Below, piece by piece: positions 31,503 through 41,075 of a DNA stretch of 64,000 bases; the first letter of the stretch is position 1; every line of letters begins with the position of its first letter. A program made the translations under genes and the position numbers. The notes beneath the pieces were generated by a model that was not told where the DNA came from, ran no database searches, and saw only the letters and a program-made list of their open reading frames with translations. The stretch is from Phytophthora sp. 'mugwort' (taxonomy: Eukaryota > Oomycota > Peronosporomycetes > Peronosporales > Peronosporaceae), in NCBI GenBank assembly GCA_033558025.1, contig JAUCEF010000006.1:3038001-3102000 (forward strand), written 5' to 3'.

Positions 31503-33440
31503 TCAAAACATTTCGTTTTCTTTAGCAAGGCGAAGCAGACCAACCGCTCCTGTACATGCAAACGGCTGAAATGGTGTTTCCTCCTCTTTGTCGCTATCAT
31601 ATCTTTCCACCTTCGACTTCTGCAATTTCTTTGAACGTCTTGAATGTTTCGTACGTTTCCGTCGCGCCCGAGCAGGCACAGAAGTCTTCTCTGCAACGCT
31701 ACCCGTTGTTTCATGGAGCTTCGTTTGCTGCAACTGGGTATGCAGTGCAACAGCCTGCTCTTCTTCGTCTTCACTTTCGTCACTGTCAAAATCAGCACCA
31801 TAACCGTCTGAATCATTGTCATGGGAAAACTCTCGACGAGTTGGCTCCTCGTAGCCACGCTCGCTGTCTTCAATGTGCACGCTCTCCCAGTCGTCATCCA
31901 ACCCAACGTAGGTCGCTTCATCCGAGCCTACGATATCCCCATCACCGACTCGACAATACGATGAAAATGCCCCGACATGCTCCTCCATGTCATCCTCATC
32001 GGAGACACTAGGGCCGGCCTGCTCTTCATCTGACGACTCGTGGACACTACCTGCGTCTGACCCATTAGCATTTGGTAGTACTATTCGCGATTTCGGGGGA
32101 AGCCGTCCAAAGTCCTTCTTCCAAAGCCGCAAAATGTGGATATGATGGTCGAAGAGCATCTGGAAGTGCTCCTCCGTCGTGGTTTGTTGGCTGAAATCAC
32201 GAGGTAAACGACCAAATACCATGGCGATCACCATGTCCAGCACATTCATGCCCGTGCTCACGCCGCCCTCTCCACCCGGGTTGCCAAATGCACTGTAGCA
32301 TTCTTCTTCCTCCAGCTCCGGCTCTTTTAGATAATCATCCAAGAGCATCATCAACCGGTTTTCAATATCCTCCAGTTTTCTCAACATCAAGTACTGGCCT
32401 TTCGGCTTGTCCTCCCGGTTCGCCATCTTCTCAAGCTTAAGCCGAAACGAGTCACGCAAGCGAGTAAGCTAGCAGCAGAGGCAACAACAACAAGGCAGCA
32501 AACGTCAGTTCACAGCAACCCGTACATCAACAACAAAGTAAGCCCTCTTGTCTACCTACTTCATCGATCTCATCACTCCGCTGTTGTTGCTTCTCTTGGT
32601 ACAGCACGAACTCCTGCTCCGCCAGCAGCTCCAGCTCGGTAATCACGTCCCTCTTCCACCGAATATCCCGCGAGCACCGCCGCAAACAGTCCTTTAAATA
32701 CTCTACACTCTTCCACTTTGATGGATACGATAAAGTGTGCAAATACTCGTGCAGTGGCACACCGTCGACCTCCGTCGGGTAGTCCACCATGGCGAAAAAG
32801 TCTTCCGGGTATGCCGCATGCAGGCCGTCCATCATGACCCTCGAGGTGCCGTACGTGCAGTGGAAGCACGAATCTGTCAACAACAAAAAACATCTCAATC
32901 AATGGTTTGTCATAAAATCATGTATCATCTGGTTAATGGACCGAGTGACGTACTCTGTTCAAAGAGCACTTCCGCCAATTGGGAAAAGTGTTCATGCAGT
33001 GTGTTCTTAACCCGGTGGAAGACTTCCATCATGTCCGGAGCTTCCTCTTCCTCCACTTTGAGGGCGGGGAAATGGTGGCGCTGGACCCGCGTGAGGTTCA
33101 CGATAAGCCTTGGGAAGTCGTATGGCAGGTCTGGCGTCGTCTCCTGCTCCCATTCGTCCGCGTCCGGCTCTGCTGACTCAGGTTCGACTGTCTGCATGGC
33201 TTCGCTCTCCCAGTGGCGGTCCTCCCACGAGACTTCCACATTTTCGACAGTATTTTCGACATTTTCGACACGTTTGGACTGCTGAATTGCGGCGGATGTA
33301 GACAGCGCTGCACGCGCCTGCAGGTACGAGTCTGGAAGCGAGAAACTCATGGTCATGGAGGCGTCCGCGATGACGCGCGGCGGGCCCCGTGGAGCCCCCG
33401 CGGGTCTCGTCAAGACCTCCATCTTGGGCGTAATGTCCAT
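31503..33440 (-). CDS. Hypothetical three-exon protein with acidic and basic C-terminus
   Basis: Three minus-strand exons join in phase: 33,440-32,954, 32,873-32,560 and 32,468-31,503. Intron 1 (80 bp) is bounded by GTACGT and TTGACAG. Intron 2 (91 bp) is bounded by GTAGGT and TGCTAG. The product is about 588 residues. ATG 33,440 has a good context (A at -3, G at +4); ATG 33,485 would add 15 residues. The N-terminal half is mostly helical (DFPRLIVNLTRVQ, VFHRVKNTLHEHFSQLAEVLFEQ, then EYLHTLSYPSKWKSVEYL). A second helical part carries MNVLDMVIAMVFGRLPRDFS. The C-terminus is strongly acidic (SDEDDMEEH, DSDESEDEEEQ) and then basic (RARRKRTKHSRRSKK), a likely nuclear signal. I do not recognise the family. 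It is divergent from the NADAR gene with about 143 bp between starts. Confidence 0.8.
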
Positions 33441-33583
33441 CCTTGCTTCTGTCGATTGGTGGACGAAAAAATACGTGCTACACATCGATATGATGTGGCA
33501 TACACGGTATCATTTCGTGAGTGTTGGTCAGAGATAAAAAGAAATTTTAGTAACGGTATCCATTTGGACATTTCGCTAGCAAG
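33441..33583. promoter_or_regulatory. Short bidirectional promoter region
   Basis: 143 bp separate the divergent starts at 33,440 (minus) and 33,584 (plus). It includes TATCATTTCGTG (33,507-33,518), which loosely resembles the oomycete initiator core TCATTY. No TATA box is visible. Co-regulation is plausible but unproven. Confidence 0.35.
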
Positions 33584-34147
33584 ATGAACGTCGTGGAGAC
33601 AGATAGTGCCGTGTATTTCTACGGGCAGCGTGACTCCAAGTTCGGATATCTGAGCAACTTCCACCCGTGCGAGTTCACAGATCCGAAAGGTCGACGGTTT
33701 TATTCCAGCGAGCAGTATTTTATGAAGAGAAAGCAGGAGATGTTTGACCCTGATAACACCGAGCTGGCCACTGCAATTCTCCGTGCGAAAGCTCCACCCC
33801 TCGCGAAGAAACTCGGGAGAAAGGTGAAAAAATACGACGATAAAGTGTGGGCCGAGCACCGGTACGAAGTGATGCTGGAGGCGCTGAAGCTTAAGTTCTC
33901 GTCGGACGATGAGTTGACAGCCAAACTATTAGCAACGAGTGACAAGAGTTTGTATGAGGCCTCAAGGCGTGATGCCATTTGGGGCATTGGTCTGAGTGTG
34001 ACAGACGTGGCCAAGATGTTCCGCGAGAGCAAGTCGTTTCAACGTACAGGCGACATTGACGCCGAGACGAAGCTCACGTGCTTTGGCAAGAATCTACTGG
34101 GTAACGCGTTGATGGAAGCTCGCGCTTGGCTACAGCCGCAAGACTAA
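33584..34147 (+). CDS. NADAR (YbiA-like) domain protein
   Basis: An intact 187-residue protein that is almost entirely one NADAR domain. Visible family features are FGYLSNFHPCEF (residues 20-31), SSEQYFMKRKQ (41-51), W89 with EHRYEVM, LLATSDKSLYEAS, and DAIWGIGL (130-137). NADAR proteins are linked to NAD/ADP-ribose and riboflavin chemistry; bacterial YbiA cleaves the N-glycosidic bond of early riboflavin intermediates, and others act on ADP-ribosylated guanine. Nothing in the sequence settles which substrate applies here. No targeting signal is evident, so the protein is probably cytosolic. The start ATG 33,584 follows AAG and is the first in frame. It stands alone with its own stop and no intron. 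Confidence 0.88.
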   Translation: MNVVETDSAVYFYGQRDSKFGYLSNFHPCEFTDPKGRRFYSSEQYFMKRKQEMFDPDNTELATAILRAKAPPLAKKLGRKVKKYDDKVWAEHRYEVMLEALKLKFSSDDELTAKLLATSDKSLYEASRRDAIWGIGLSVTDVAKMFRESKSFQRTGDIDAETKLTCFGKNLLGNALMEARAWLQPQD

Positions 34148-34764
34148 GTTTATGTGTAAAAGGATTCTGCTTTTTTCTTAGTCGTAGTTATTTTTCAGAT
34201 CGAAGGAAACGCGTCGCTGTGCCATCGCCCCGGTCAGCAATAAGCGTTGTTATCAGGCACATTCGTCTTGGACACCGTGCTCAATTATAGACACTGGGCG
34301 GCAGATTCCGTGGCGAGGAGAGCAGTGCAGAGCGACTACGTCCACGTAAAGTCATTTTCTAGCTTAAGCTAAAATATCGATATAGGATCTGCTGCAAAAA
34401 GCAAATTGCCAAGTGAGTGGTGTAGGGGGCCATCTTATCCACAAAGTTGCGGTCAGGAGCGTAAGAGATCGTTAGAGTATTTTTCACCGGTCAATCATGA
34501 CAAGGAACCCATGCCATATCCAGGACATGTATCCCTCCCTACACAGAACCTGCTGACGACCCACTTATCTAATAGCGCTAATGACATAACCTCGTATGAA
34601 CGACCTGATTTGTATCAGACCTAATGCAGTCCGAACCGGACGGATCACTACTCTTATCATAGCTGCACTATAGACACAGATTTGAAACATAGGATCATGT
34701 TTCTTTTCTGGAAGATCAAAGCTTGAGGATCACCTGGCGTTATCTTAAATGGCCACCATGGTCT
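34148..34764. other. Intergenic, convergent 3' ends
   Basis: About 617 bp between the NADAR gene and the UFD2 stop. A 72-codon frame (34,406-34,624) has no recognisable motif. No repeat or RNA gene is seen. Confidence 0.5.
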
Positions 34765-37700
34765 CTACTTTGCTGCATGTTTTTGCTGCTGTTCTTGGAT
34801 CCACTGCTCAATCTTCGCCTTGAGATCTGTGTTTGGGTGCAATTGGTCCATCGTCAGAGGAACACGAGTGAATGGGTCGCTCTGGTCATTCATCAAGTGC
34901 TGCGTGATGCACGATCGATCCATCGTATACCCACTGGGCAGCAGCACGGGGTCTTTCATCAGTGTGAACACCAACGGGTCGAGAAACTCTTCGGGAATAT
35001 CGCCAAGAGTCTCCTCCAGGTTTGCGGCGCCCTCAGCAGCCTTCTCAACTTCTGCAACAAACGTCTCAAACTTCTGAACATCGCTCGGTTCCAACAACTG
35101 AGTGCGAGCCACGATATGGGCGCACTTGCGGAACACTGGGCCATCATAGAATCCATTTATTGCCACTGCCTCAACGAAACTCGGGTAATGAGCAAAGTGC
35201 AGCAGTGTCTCAGCAATCTCCTTTAGCATGACTTTGGGACGGAATTTGTACTGCTCTGGGTTGTTCACCTTCAGCTCCACGCCGCGTGGGCCCGTCAGCT
35301 TAACAATCACACTGTTTAACATACTGACAAGACGATCCTCAAGCTCTGGCATCCGTACGAAAGGTTCCTGGATTTCAGACGTCAGGTAGGACATCATATG
35401 GATCGTCTCGTTGGCTAATTGCAGACTAGATGTGACCGTGCGCTCCTTGTCGGAAAGTAAACTCTGTTTCTGCTCACGTACAGATTCATCCAGAGCCATC
35501 CATCGTGCAACATCCTGCATTTCCTCTTGTAGCACCTTAATCTCGGGTAATGCAATGAGTGCATCAGTAACCAGGCTGTTTATATGGTTCATAAGTCCGT
35601 GAGCAAACTTGACGAAGTTCTCTCGATCCTCAGAAATGAGGAGAAAGGCCGGTTTGTGACCATCCAGCTTCCACAAATACTTGAGCAAGCAGGCAATGTT
35701 GTATCGGTGCTCGAGCTTCTCGTAGAAGCCAGTATGTTCAACATCCCCGTACAGTGCTAGAAGACAGGGTGCGAGGTGTCGCTGTGCCAACAGGTCCGTC
35801 ATGAGTAGCTCCACGCCGAAAGCCGTTCCAGCAGTCTCGCGCTCCCCCGACTCCTCTGACGGTAAGAAAATGTAAAATAATACTTCACTCGTCTTGGCAC
35901 GCAAGTGAGGGCTGTGCACGTAACCCGGGCTAGACAGGAAAATGATAATCATCTTCAGCAGCTCCTTCAGCTCGAATGCATTCAACGCCTTTGGCTGTAG
36001 TCGAGCGATAAACTTTAGTACGGAGCACAAGTCATCCACCAAGTGCTCGGGAATGTATTTGAGGACAGCATTTGTCTGCATATCAGGTGCTGGCAGAGGT
36101 AACTGGAGCATACTTTCGTCAAATACGTCAGATCCAGTACAAATTGAGTTCACGACTGCACACGTGAGAAGCGAAAAACGAGTCATTTCATGCAAAAAGT
36201 CCGGATGCAGCAGTTCGGCGTCCATGATCATTTTTGCAGCGGCCAGCTGGTCAAAGTGAGCTTTCAGGCGAGGATCAGCGTTCGGAGCATTCATACGACT
36301 CTGGAAATAGGAAAGTTGACGGAGTAGACGCATATACTGCCCCATCATGCCGACAGGTCCAAGGTGCATCGCCCGCGCTGTGATGAAGTAACAACGCGTG
36401 ATAAAGTTAAAGTCAGGGCCGTTCAACACCTGGCGATCATCCTGCTGAGAAGCTGCATCTTCTGTCCCCGCACCGACGAGTCTAGTTTCATCAAAGGGAA
36501 ATAACGGGTTCTGCATAGTCAAATACTCCGTCTTGATCAGCTGAGCTTTCTTCGACTTGGAAGCCAGGAACGGGCCGCACAATTTAAGAAGAACCATCGT
36601 CAGATTGACAAACATTCCGTTTGTAGAGGTGATGTTTGCGTCTGGATTCTCTTTAGCACGCTCGGCATTCACCTGCATCGCCTGTTTCATCCATGCCAAT
36701 ACCTGCTCACGAGCGGGACCACCAGCTTTTAGTAGTGATGTCACAATATCCGAAACCGTGGTCTGCACACTGTCCAGTTTGTTCCGAATTGTCAGAATCG
36801 AGTTATCCACGTCATTCTTGGTGCGTTTCGTGATGTTGGTAAACATCTGCGTGATAGCCGGGTCTTGATTGCAGCTAAAGCGTAGCAACAAACCTAGTGC
36901 AGTAGCATCTTGAAGACGACGACCAGTCATAGGTGGCCCTAGCGTCAGTAAGAACCCGGGGATCTGCGTGAACACCGTCGCCAAAGTCTTGTTGCGACAC
37001 AACACCGTCAGGATGTACATATTGTTATAGAAATTGGACATCAACGACGGCGGATTGATTAAAAACAACTCCGACAGCAGCTTCTGGAAAATCGGTGCAA
37101 AAATCGTCAGCGTCGCTCCGCTCTCATCCAGCACCGCCACGACCCCATCCACGAACTCGGACGTCTGTGCATTGGCCTGCAATCTCACAATTTTCTCCAG
37201 CGCGTCCGTATTAATTGTCCCCGCTTCAAAAGGGAAGATCTCAGGGTCCGTGAGCGCTGTGGCACTATAGTTAATACACATATCACGAATGCTGTTAAGA
37301 CACTCCTGCGCCTCCCTCTTCTTGTCTGCTGGTAGTCTTAGAAAGGAGGACTCCAGCTTCTGTGTCTCGTCGCGGCAGCGATAGAAAACCTGCTCCAGAT
37401 AGGCCACGGCAGCCAGAGGATGCTGCATTCCTCCAGGAAGATCTGCCGGGTTCATGATAATGCGCGAATAAAGCACTTCACTGACATTGGCAGGTAATAA
37501 CAGCACGTCCTCAGCATCTTCATGGGCCGCAAACTGCGGCAGAAGCAGCAGATTCGTGCTGCTGTTGGCTGGGGACAGCGTCACGTGCAGCGCGCGCTGC
37601 AGCATGTCGTTGACGTAGCTCTCAGGCGTTACGCTATGTTTCTTAGGCTTCTTAGGCTCTTCCAGTGCCGTGACGGGAGCTGCAGCGGACGTACACGCCT

Positions 37701-37980
37701 CGACACGCTGCTTTTTGTCCGCTTGGAGAGATGGCGCATCCTCATTGGTCATAATGACGGCATCTTTTGGATTTGGCAGACTCGGATTGGCGGAAACTGC
37801 TTCTTGTTCAGCCTGCTGCTGCTCCTGCAGCTTCTGTAGCCGCTTGCGGCGGATCTCGTCGGCCGAGGCGGGTACCGCCCCGTCCGAGAGCGTATTACCG
37901 CCCGCCCCGAAGTCCTCGCCCTTGCTCTCCTCGTCGCCGTCGTTCTTGCCCTGCAGCCACGCGCTCACCCAGCCCGACAT
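34765..37980 (-). CDS. UFD2: Ubiquitin conjugation factor E4 (UFD2-like)
   Basis: An intronless 1,071-residue protein, close to the usual length of Ufd2/UBE4. It starts at ATG 37,980 (MSGWVSAWLQGK). The first ~140 residues are low-complexity, with KRLQKLQEQQQAEQEA. The large helical Ufd2 core follows (for example FPFEAGTINTDALEKIV, LLSELFLINPPSLMSNFYNNM, HFAHYPSFVEAVAINGFYD). The C-terminal U-box is at about residues 995-1065 (EEFLDPLVFTLMKDPVLLPS, DRSCITQHL, DPFTRVPLTMDQL, LKAKIEQWI). UFD2 extends ubiquitin chains on substrates handled by the p97/Cdc48 AAA-ATPase, in cytosol and nucleus. It is divergent from the TsaE gene, with a CCAAT box between them. The assignment is firm. Confidence 0.95.
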   Translation of the reverse strand: MSGWVSAWLQGKNDGDEESKGEDFGAGGNTLSDGAVPASADEIRRKRLQKLQEQQQAEQEAVSANPSLPNPKDAVIMTNEDAPSLQADKKQRVEACTSAAAPVTALEEPKKPKKHSVTPESYVNDMLQRALHVTLSPANSSTNLLLLPQFAAHEDAEDVLLLPANVSEVLYSRIIMNPADLPGGMQHPLAAVAYLEQVFYRCRDETQKLESSFLRLPADKKREAQECLNSIRDMCINYSATALTDPEIFPFEAGTINTDALEKIVRLQANAQTSEFVDGVVAVLDESGATLTIFAPIFQKLLSELFLINPPSLMSNFYNNMYILTVLCRNKTLATVFTQIPGFLLTLGPPMTGRRLQDATALGLLLRFSCNQDPAITQMFTNITKRTKNDVDNSILTIRNKLDSVQTTVSDIVTSLLKAGGPAREQVLAWMKQAMQVNAERAKENPDANITSTNGMFVNLTMVLLKLCGPFLASKSKKAQLIKTEYLTMQNPLFPFDETRLVGAGTEDAASQQDDRQVLNGPDFNFITRCYFITARAMHLGPVGMMGQYMRLLRQLSYFQSRMNAPNADPRLKAHFDQLAAAKMIMDAELLHPDFLHEMTRFSLLTCAVVNSICTGSDVFDESMLQLPLPAPDMQTNAVLKYIPEHLVDDLCSVLKFIARLQPKALNAFELKELLKMIIIFLSSPGYVHSPHLRAKTSEVLFYIFLPSEESGERETAGTAFGVELLMTDLLAQRHLAPCLLALYGDVEHTGFYEKLEHRYNIACLLKYLWKLDGHKPAFLLISEDRENFVKFAHGLMNHINSLVTDALIALPEIKVLQEEMQDVARWMALDESVREQKQSLLSDKERTVTSSLQLANETIHMMSYLTSEIQEPFVRMPELEDRLVSMLNSVIVKLTGPRGVELKVNNPEQYKFRPKVMLKEIAETLLHFAHYPSFVEAVAINGFYDGPVFRKCAHIVARTQLLEPSDVQKFETFVAEVEKAAEGAANLEETLGDIPEEFLDPLVFTLMKDPVLLPSGYTMDRSCITQHLMNDQSDPFTRVPLTMDQLHPNTDLKAKIEQWIQEQQQKHAAK

Positions 37981-38095
37981 AATCCTTCCGGCCGCGATCC
38001 AAATTCCGATTGGCTAATTTGACCTTCTGATGCATGTATTGGTGTTGACCACACGAGGAAAGGTGACGAATGGATATATTTTCCACAACGAGACC
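37981..38095. promoter_or_regulatory. Shared UFD2/TsaE promoter with CCAAT box
   Basis: The 115 bp between the UFD2 start (37,980, minus) and the preferred TsaE start (38,096, plus) contain ATTGG (38,009-38,013), a CCAAT box on the minus strand. No other gene start lies in the interval. Confidence 0.4.
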
Positions 38096-38710
38096 ATGGT
38101 GCTTGGCCGACGCTCCACGGCGCTGTTGCGTCGCCGCTGCACGCGTCTCTGTGCATCGGTTGCTGCATCTTCCGCTTCGACTAACAAGATCGATATAAGC
38201 GCTCCAGATAAATGGTTGTCTCGCATTCATACGACGAGATGTCAGCGAGATATGGAGAAGTTGGGCGAGCGACTGGCTCAGGACCGACGGGTGGGCGACG
38301 TGTTGCTCCTGCACGGAGACTTGGGCTGCGGCAAGACGTGTCTGGCGCGCGGATTCATGCGGGCGTACACTGGGAAGCAGGATCTGGTGGTGACGTCGCC
38401 CACGTATTTGCTAGTCAATACGTATGACGAGGCGAAGGGACGGCCAACGGTCTTCCACGTAGACCTCTACCGCCTCGACGCCCTGACAGAGCAGGACGCG
38501 GCGGCTCTGGGGCTGGCCAAGGCTTTTGAACAAGGTATCACGTTGGTGGAATGGCCCGAGCGCTTAGATGAAGAGAGCGTGCCAACGGAGCGGCTGGATG
38601 TCCGGATCCAGTACGACGAAGTGGACGCCGAGATCCGACATGTCGAGTTAGAACCGGTGGGCGAACGCTGGACGAAGCTCTTTACCGAGGACATTGAGAC
38701 AGATAATTAA
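38096..38710 (+). CDS. TsaE: TsaE, tRNA t6A-biosynthesis ATPase, organelle-targeted
   Basis: The product is about 204 residues from ATG 38,096, which has a strong context (A at -3, G at +4). An upstream ATG at 38,030 would add 22 residues. The N-terminus MVLGRRSTALLRRRCTRLCA is Arg-rich with no acidic residue, a good mitochondrial targeting peptide. The TsaE features are all present: Walker A GDLGCGKT (74-81), SPTY (101-104), HVDLYRL (121-127) and VEWPER (151-156). In bacteria TsaE is the ATPase that works with TsaB/TsaD to make N6-threonylcarbamoyladenosine on ANN-decoding tRNAs. Eukaryotic cytosolic t6A synthesis does not need it, so this copy probably serves an organelle or is of bacterial/organellar ancestry. 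The gene is intronless. Confidence 0.92.
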   Translation: MVLGRRSTALLRRRCTRLCASVAASSASTNKIDISAPDKWLSRIHTTRCQRDMEKLGERLAQDRRVGDVLLLHGDLGCGKTCLARGFMRAYTGKQDLVVTSPTYLLVNTYDEAKGRPTVFHVDLYRLDALTEQDAAALGLAKAFEQGITLVEWPERLDEESVPTERLDVRIQYDEVDAEIRHVELEPVGERWTKLFTEDIETDN

Positions 38711-38754
38711 TGTCTTGTATTAAGTGTGGGGCTTCTACTGGTATAGACGTTTCG

Positions 38755-40760
38755 TTAGCCTGTTGTTGCAGTCACGACGTTAGAAGACACAGAAGTTCCG
38801 TGCCCTATAGACAACAACAGACGTCGGATCTCGTCAGCGCTTGCGATTGGTGCGGAACGGAAGCTCTCTTTTTGTTGCGCGAGAAAGCACTTGAAGTCGT
38901 GGCGGGAGATGACACCAGAGCGAGTGGAACAAGTCGAAGACGCCCCTGTCGCGTAGGATCTTTCGCTGCGGCAGTCTTCGTCTTCGTCGTTATCGTCTCC
39001 TACGATAACTACGGACGGACATTCCTGCAGGAAGCGAAGTTCCTGCTCGACACGATTTAGACGCTGGCGTTGAATGCGCTCTCTCCTGGTCTCTTGGAGT
39101 CTGTTTTCCTTGACTGATGGGGCTAAGGCCTCATCTGTTGGTCCATCATGTAGCTCGTCGATGGCAACTAATGGGTAAGCGCCGCTTTTCGTGGCAATGA
39201 GCTCTTCAATAGCTTTCTTTTCATCCTTTGTCATTATGAACTCATTGCAAGCTTCAAGAGGAACTTCAGCTTCTAGTCTGGTATTCTCTTCGCTAGCAAG
39301 ACCGTTGGAGCTAGTACCAGTCTCATCAAGGAGCAGTTTTTCCAGTCGCTTCTCCTCGTCTTTTGTCATGTTCGCTTTCATCCCGTTGGCTACCATTTGT
39401 TTGTTACGTTCGATGAAGTAGCAGCTTTTCTTGACTTCAGTTGCAGATTCACCATCGACTCCGCTTGTTCGAATACTACTGCGACTCGTTTCCCCTCCAT
39501 TCGACCCAGTGCTTAACGTGACGGACTGTAGTTGTGTCATAAGTGTTCGGCTTGAGGATTTAATGCTGCCAGTTCTGCAGATATTGTCGTGGGTTCTTTG
39601 GACTTGTGGTGGCGAGTGCGTCCTCTTCTGCTTCCTTGTTACGATGTTTGAGTACAGGTTTGGCCCGAGTTTCTCCTCCAGAATGGCGTCTAACTGACGA
39701 ATCCGGGCCATTTTGAACGCAATCTTCGCTGCCAGGCCACTGCTACCTTCGGGGTCGTCGTCCACGTCATCAAGAACTCCCTGAAACCAAACAGAAATTG
39801 AGCTTAAGAGCAGAAGCGAAAGTGCATGGAACTTACGAAGGCTTGTTGTTTGGACAATCCTGACTCGATGAGGACGCGTGACCAGCTCTGGCGTGTGTCG
39901 TTTCCCTCCTGAGACTTTGTATCTTCGTCGCTTACATCCTTTTGAGTCATGAGTAACACGATTTGCTGATAATTTCGCGGGAACTCAACCAGGTGCTCTC
40001 CATTTTCATCCGTGCGCAAGCTGAGTGAGACCACATACGCTTCAAGTTCTTCACGGATACTCTGTCGGTTTGCCTCGTCATTGAGCAACTGCTTTCGATG
40101 TGCCAGTACTTGCTTGTAATCATTCTCTTCGTCCATTTCATCGTTAAGATCTTGAATCGCTTCAAGATCGGTCAAAAGTGGTCCAGTAACTACGACAGCA
40201 TCAAGACAATCCTTGACCTGTTCGTCTTCTTCTTCTGTATCGTCGAGAATGACTGCATCTGACTGGAAATGTGATCTTGATTCAGTTGGGATGTCTGGGA
40301 TTACCAGCAGTTGGACGTCTATTCCTTGAGAACTCAAGTCACGACAAGCAGGATTCCTCTCGATGGGTGTATCCATATGCTCAGTGGAGCTCTGCACAGA
40401 AATTAAACGCGGCGGAGAGTCGGGCAAGCGCAGTAGCGTTGATGGCATTGATTGTCGCGAAATATTCCAATCTTGTGCCGCACTTATGCCAGGTCCGGTC
40501 AGAAGTCGCTGGATGCGCGGCTTCTGTGACAGACACGAGATACAGAAACATAGTCAGCGTCGAGCTTCAAGAGTTTGCTTAATGTTACACTTTTGGTAGC
40601 GAAGAGATCGTACCGGAGTAGTGTTTGGTCGACGTGGCTGGCTGCCTTGAGCTCTGTCACGATGGTCAGATGCGCCAAATTGGATTGAACGCGCTACAAG
40701 CGATGGACAAGTCTGGGAGTGCGACGCTGGACGTCTCCTTTCCGTGTGTGCACGCTGCAT
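38755..40760 (-). CDS. Hypothetical three-exon coiled-coil protein (FSIP1-like?)
   Basis: Exons on the minus strand: 40,760-40,614, 40,523-39,837 and 39,780-38,755, joining in phase to about 619 residues. Intron 1 (90 bp) has GTACGA and TGTCACAG at its ends. Intron 2 (56 bp) has GTAAGT and GTTTCAG. The second intron is very clear; the first exon is inferred from phase and the splice pair, and is less certain. If exon 1 is wrong, ATG 40,448 is the start. The central part is helical (LNDEMDEENDYKQVLAHR, NRQSIREELEAYV). The C-terminal part has FKMARIRQLDAILEEKLG and two TKDEEK/TKDEKK blocks. The overall look recalls FSIP1-type flagellar proteins, but I would not rely on that. The 3' end lies 45 bp from the TsaE stop (convergent). 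Confidence 0.7.
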
Positions 40761-41075
40761 ATTCGCCGTGTTGAAGCCGACAGTTAAAAAGGAAAATGAG
40801 AAAGTCTTGTCGATGCGAGTACGGCGGAGTTTCAGAATTGGATTGTGGCACTTCCATGAATAAATCAACACGAAGACTTGAGCACAAGGAAGTTAATCGG
40901 AGCACACATTTCTACACTATATCCTGCAAGATACGTAAGATACGAGAAGTAGCGATTGATAGCCAAAAAAATAATGGAAACCTGATACGAAAAACTATAA
41001 CTACTAAATACAGTACATTTAGTTAGCTCTCGAGTGTGTAGGCAAATCGATACCATCGAGCTTCGACGTCTTTAT
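40761..41075. other. Intergenic region
   Basis: Upstream of the three-exon gene and downstream of the cyclic-nucleotide/RGS gene. No motif recognised. Confidence 0.45.

Noticed and set aside
32737..33285. 182-codon plus-strand frame
   Set aside because: It is the shadow of the spliced minus-strand gene at 31,503-33,440, whose exons join in phase at good splice sites.
34406..34624. 72-codon frame between NADAR and UFD2
   Set aside because: No motif, no sensible composition, and the stretch is AT-rich intergenic DNA.
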